Source of the DNA: Seohaeicola zhoushanensis
GTDB lineage: Bacteria; Pseudomonadota; Alphaproteobacteria; Rhodobacterales; Rhodobacteraceae
NCBI RefSeq assembly: GCF_014656415.1
Contig: NZ_BNCJ01000002.1
Location: 520,905-584,904 of the forward strand
DNA length: 64,000 bases
Direction: 5' to 3'
The notes beneath the pieces are model-generated. The model saw only the letters and a list, made by a program, of their open reading frames with translations. It ran no database searches and was not told where the DNA came from. Of this stretch, positions 62,110 through 64,000 are shown piece by piece. Position numbers and translations under genes: made by a program. Positions within the stretch are counted from its first letter, which is position 1. Every line of letters starts with the position of its first letter.

Positions 62110-62774
62110 GCCATCCGCGCCCTTGTCATATGCCGTTTGCGCCCGAAGCCGGGAATGCGCTCCACCGTGAAACCCGCTTCGGCCAGAGCGCGGCGCACGT
62201 GGCCGGCGGCGGTATAGCTGGCCGCCGTGCCGCCCGGCGCGGTGTGGCGCGCCACCTCGGCGATCAGCGACGGCTCCCAAAGCTCGGGGTTCTTGGCCGG
62301 CGAGAAGCCGTCGAGGAACCAGGCATCGGCGCGCCCCTCCCATTGCGGCAGGGTGACACGCGCATCGCCCGCGACCAGCCGCAGCGTCACGCCGGGGGCC
62401 ACCTCCCAGCTGCCGCCCTCGGGGCGCCAGCCGGACAGCAGGCCCGGCACCAGCGGGGCCAGCTCGGGGAAGGCGGCCAGCGCCTGCGCCATCTCATCCG
62501 CGCTCATCGGGAAGGCCTCGAAGCTGGTGAAGAGCAACTGCCCCTCGCGCTGGCCCCAGGCCTGCACGGTCGCCAGCAGGTTCAGCCCGGTGCCGAAACC
62601 CAGCTCGGCGATGTGAAAGCCGTCGCGGAACCGTTCGGGCAGCAGGTTTCCGGCATGGAAGACATGCCGCGTCTCCTCCAGCCCGTTGTCGAGGCTGAAG
62701 TAGGGGTCGTCGAAACGCCGCGAGACAGGGATCCGCCCCTCGCGCCAGTCGATATCCGCCTTGCCCTGGTCCAT
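62106..62774 (-). CDS. mnmD: tRNA mnm5s2U34 methyltransferase, stand-alone MnmD
   Basis: A 222-residue methyltransferase corresponding to the N-terminal half of MnmC. DIDWREGRIPVSRRFDDPYFSLDNGLEETRHVF is the usual start, IAELGFGTGLNLLATV the SAM motif, and DAWFLDGFSPAKNPELW and GGTAASYTAAGHVRRAL follow. It methylates nm5s2U to mnm5s2U at the tRNA wobble base. The oxidase half is encoded separately and divergently at 62917. Confidence 0.92.
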   Translation of the reverse strand: MDQGKADIDWREGRIPVSRRFDDPYFSLDNGLEETRHVFHAGNLLPERFRDGFHIAELGFGTGLNLLATVQAWGQREGQLLFTSFEAFPMSADEMAQALAAFPELAPLVPGLLSGWRPEGGSWEVAPGVTLRLVAGDARVTLPQWEGRADAWFLDGFSPAKNPELWEPSLIAEVARHTAPGGTAASYTAAGHVRRALAEAGFTVERIPGFGRKRHMTRARMA

Positions 62775-62916
62775 CCGCGCTCCCGGCCTGGCCGCGCCAT
62801 CAGGGGCGCCGCCGTCCCGCCGGTTCTGCCTGCGCGCGCGGGCGGACGCAAGCCGGGTTTCGCCCGTCCCGGATTGGCCCTAGACTGATCCGGCTCCGGC
62901 AGACTTCGAGGCCCCC

Positions 62917-63954
62917 TTGCCCCCCATCGACATCACCATCCGCGGCGCCGGCATCTTCGGCCTGTCCATCGCCTGGGCCTGCGCCCGCCGCGGCGCCCAC
63001 GTCCGCGTGATCGACCCCCACGGCCCCGGCGCCGGGTCGAGCGGTGGCCTCGTCGGCGCACTGGCGCCGCATGTGCCCGAGAACTGGAACGTCAAGAAGG
63101 CCTTCCAGCTCGACAGCCTGCTGATGGCCGAGGGCTTCTGGGCGGGTGTCACCGCCGCCGGCGGGGTCGACCCCGGCTATGTGCGCAGCGGCCGGTTGCA
63201 GCCGGTCGCCGAAGAGGCCCTGCCGTTGGCAAGGGCGCGCGGCGAGGGCGCGGCCGAGCTCTGGCAGGGGCGGGCCGTCTGGGAAGTGATCCCCGCCGCC
63301 GAGGCCGGCCCCTGGGCGCCGCTCTCGCCCTCGGGCTTCCTGATCCGCGACACGCTCACCGCCCTGCTGCACCCCCGCCGCGCCTGCGCCGCGCTGACCG
63401 CCGCACTCGCCGTGCGCGGGATCGAGATCACGCCCGAGGGCGAGGACACGGGCCGGGTGCTGCACGCCACCGGCGCGGCCGGTCTGGCCGAGCTCTCCGC
63501 AGCGCTCGGGCGCAATGTGGGCGGCGCGGTCAAGGGCCAGGCCGCGCTACTGCGCCACGCCGCCCCCGGCGCGCCGCAGCTCTTCGTCGACGGGTTGCAC
63601 ATCGTGCCGCATCTGGACGGCACCGTGGCGATCGGCTCGACCAGCGAGCGCGACTTCGACGACCCGACCGGCACCGACGCCCAGCTCGACACGCTGGTCG
63701 AGCGCGCCCGCGCGGCGCTGCCGATCCTGCACGGCGCCCCGGTCGTCGCCCGATGGGCCGGCCTGCGCCCCCGCAGCCGCTCGCGCGCGCCGATGCTGGG
63801 CGCGCATCCGCTGCACCCCGGCCAGTTCATCGCCAACGGCGGCTTCAAGATCGGCTTCGGCATGGCCCCGAAGGTGGCCGAGGTGATGGCCGACCTGCTG
63901 CTGGAAGGCCGTGACGAGATCCCCGAGGCCTTCCGGGTCGAGGCGTCGATGTAG
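62917..63954 (+). CDS. FAD-dependent oxidoreductase, MnmC C-terminal-like
   Basis: A 345-residue DAO-fold flavoprotein: FAD motif ITIRGAGIFGLSIAWACARRG, GSSGGLVGALAPHVPENWN, and C-terminal RWAGLRPRSRSRAPMLG and GGFKIGFGMAPKVAEVMADLLL. The PHVPENWN wording and the divergent mnmD suggest the oxidase that converts cmnm5s2U to nm5s2U. The start is a TTG at 62917 with GAGG six bases upstream; no ATG lies before the FAD motif. A generic DAO-family amine oxidase is the alternative. Confidence 0.75.
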   Translation: MPPIDITIRGAGIFGLSIAWACARRGAHVRVIDPHGPGAGSSGGLVGALAPHVPENWNVKKAFQLDSLLMAEGFWAGVTAAGGVDPGYVRSGRLQPVAEEALPLARARGEGAAELWQGRAVWEVIPAAEAGPWAPLSPSGFLIRDTLTALLHPRRACAALTAALAVRGIEITPEGEDTGRVLHATGAAGLAELSAALGRNVGGAVKGQAALLRHAAPGAPQLFVDGLHIVPHLDGTVAIGSTSERDFDDPTGTDAQLDTLVERARAALPILHGAPVVARWAGLRPRSRSRAPMLGAHPLHPGQFIANGGFKIGFGMAPKVAEVMADLLLEGRDEIPEAFRVEASM

Positions 63955-63962
63955 GGTATGTC

Positions 63963-64000
63963 CCCCTCACCCTAACCCTCTCCCCCGAGGGGAGAGGGGG
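63963..64000 (+). repeat. REP-like element, third copy (cut by the window edge)
   Basis: CCTCACCCTAACCCTCTCC, then CCCGAGGGGAGAGGGGG, the same palindrome as both elements at 39311-39420. It begins nine bases after the last gene's stop. Confidence 0.8.

Overview
The window is GC-rich (high sixties percent by eye), almost fully coding, and reads as a chromosomal segment of a Rhodobacteraceae / Roseobacter-lineage alphaproteobacterium. The basis is protein style (DUF2125 protein, TRAP and PotABCD-type uptake, a 1,129-residue fused indolepyruvate oxidoreductase, PuuD, many RpiR/GntR/IclR/TetR regulators) and dispersed repeats of the kind common in that family. No genus can be named. There are no tRNA or rRNA genes, insertion sequences, prophage or CRISPR arrays. 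About 59 genes are called, and no gene-free stretch exceeds 300 bases.

1-12.3 kb: the end of pmbA, then two divergent operons around an RpiR regulator. Leftward run diaminopropionate ammonia-lyase, an M20 carbamoylase, a D-carbamoylase, a 2-oxoglutarate oxygenase and an alpha/beta hydrolase. Rightward run RpiR, a polyamine-type ABC transporter and a hydantoinase. Together they look like a ureide/hydantoin catabolic island ending at 2,3-diaminopropionate and pyruvate. This is the most interesting system in the window.

12.4-23 kb: an AraC regulator and peroxiredoxin-like protein, DUF2125, an SDR with a crotonase-like protein lacking both catalytic glutamates, MOSC, an RTX protein, the one-carbon pair fhs-folD, and a dienelactone hydrolase. 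23-33 kb: Lrp with the indolepyruvate oxidoreductase, LysE, an AbgB-like amidohydrolase, a zincin, a DAO-type oxidoreductase, an arylsulfatase and a small HNH protein. 33-36 kb: a flavoprotein, a phosphatase and a GST in one run.

35.8-41.2 kb: a leftward operon of TetR, TRAP dctPQM, a cyclase-family hydrolase and a fumarylacetoacetase-family hydrolase, with a clear TetR palindrome at its head. 41.2-44 kb: a PhnF-like GntR regulator divergent from an EamA transporter and phnM, with a 10-bp inverted repeat between them. 44-53 kb: two acyl-CoA ligases, an MFS exporter, an outer-membrane barrel with its own terminator, a nitronate monooxygenase, an acyltransferase and an IclR regulator. 53-64 kb: a striking four-hairpin array, urate hydroxylase puuD, a YghU-type GST, a MESH1-like hydrolase, dapA/slt, a two-gene restriction-modification system, an EamA transporter, and split mnmD/mnmC-like tRNA-modification genes.

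All family calls come from reading translated sequence and motifs; no database search was run.
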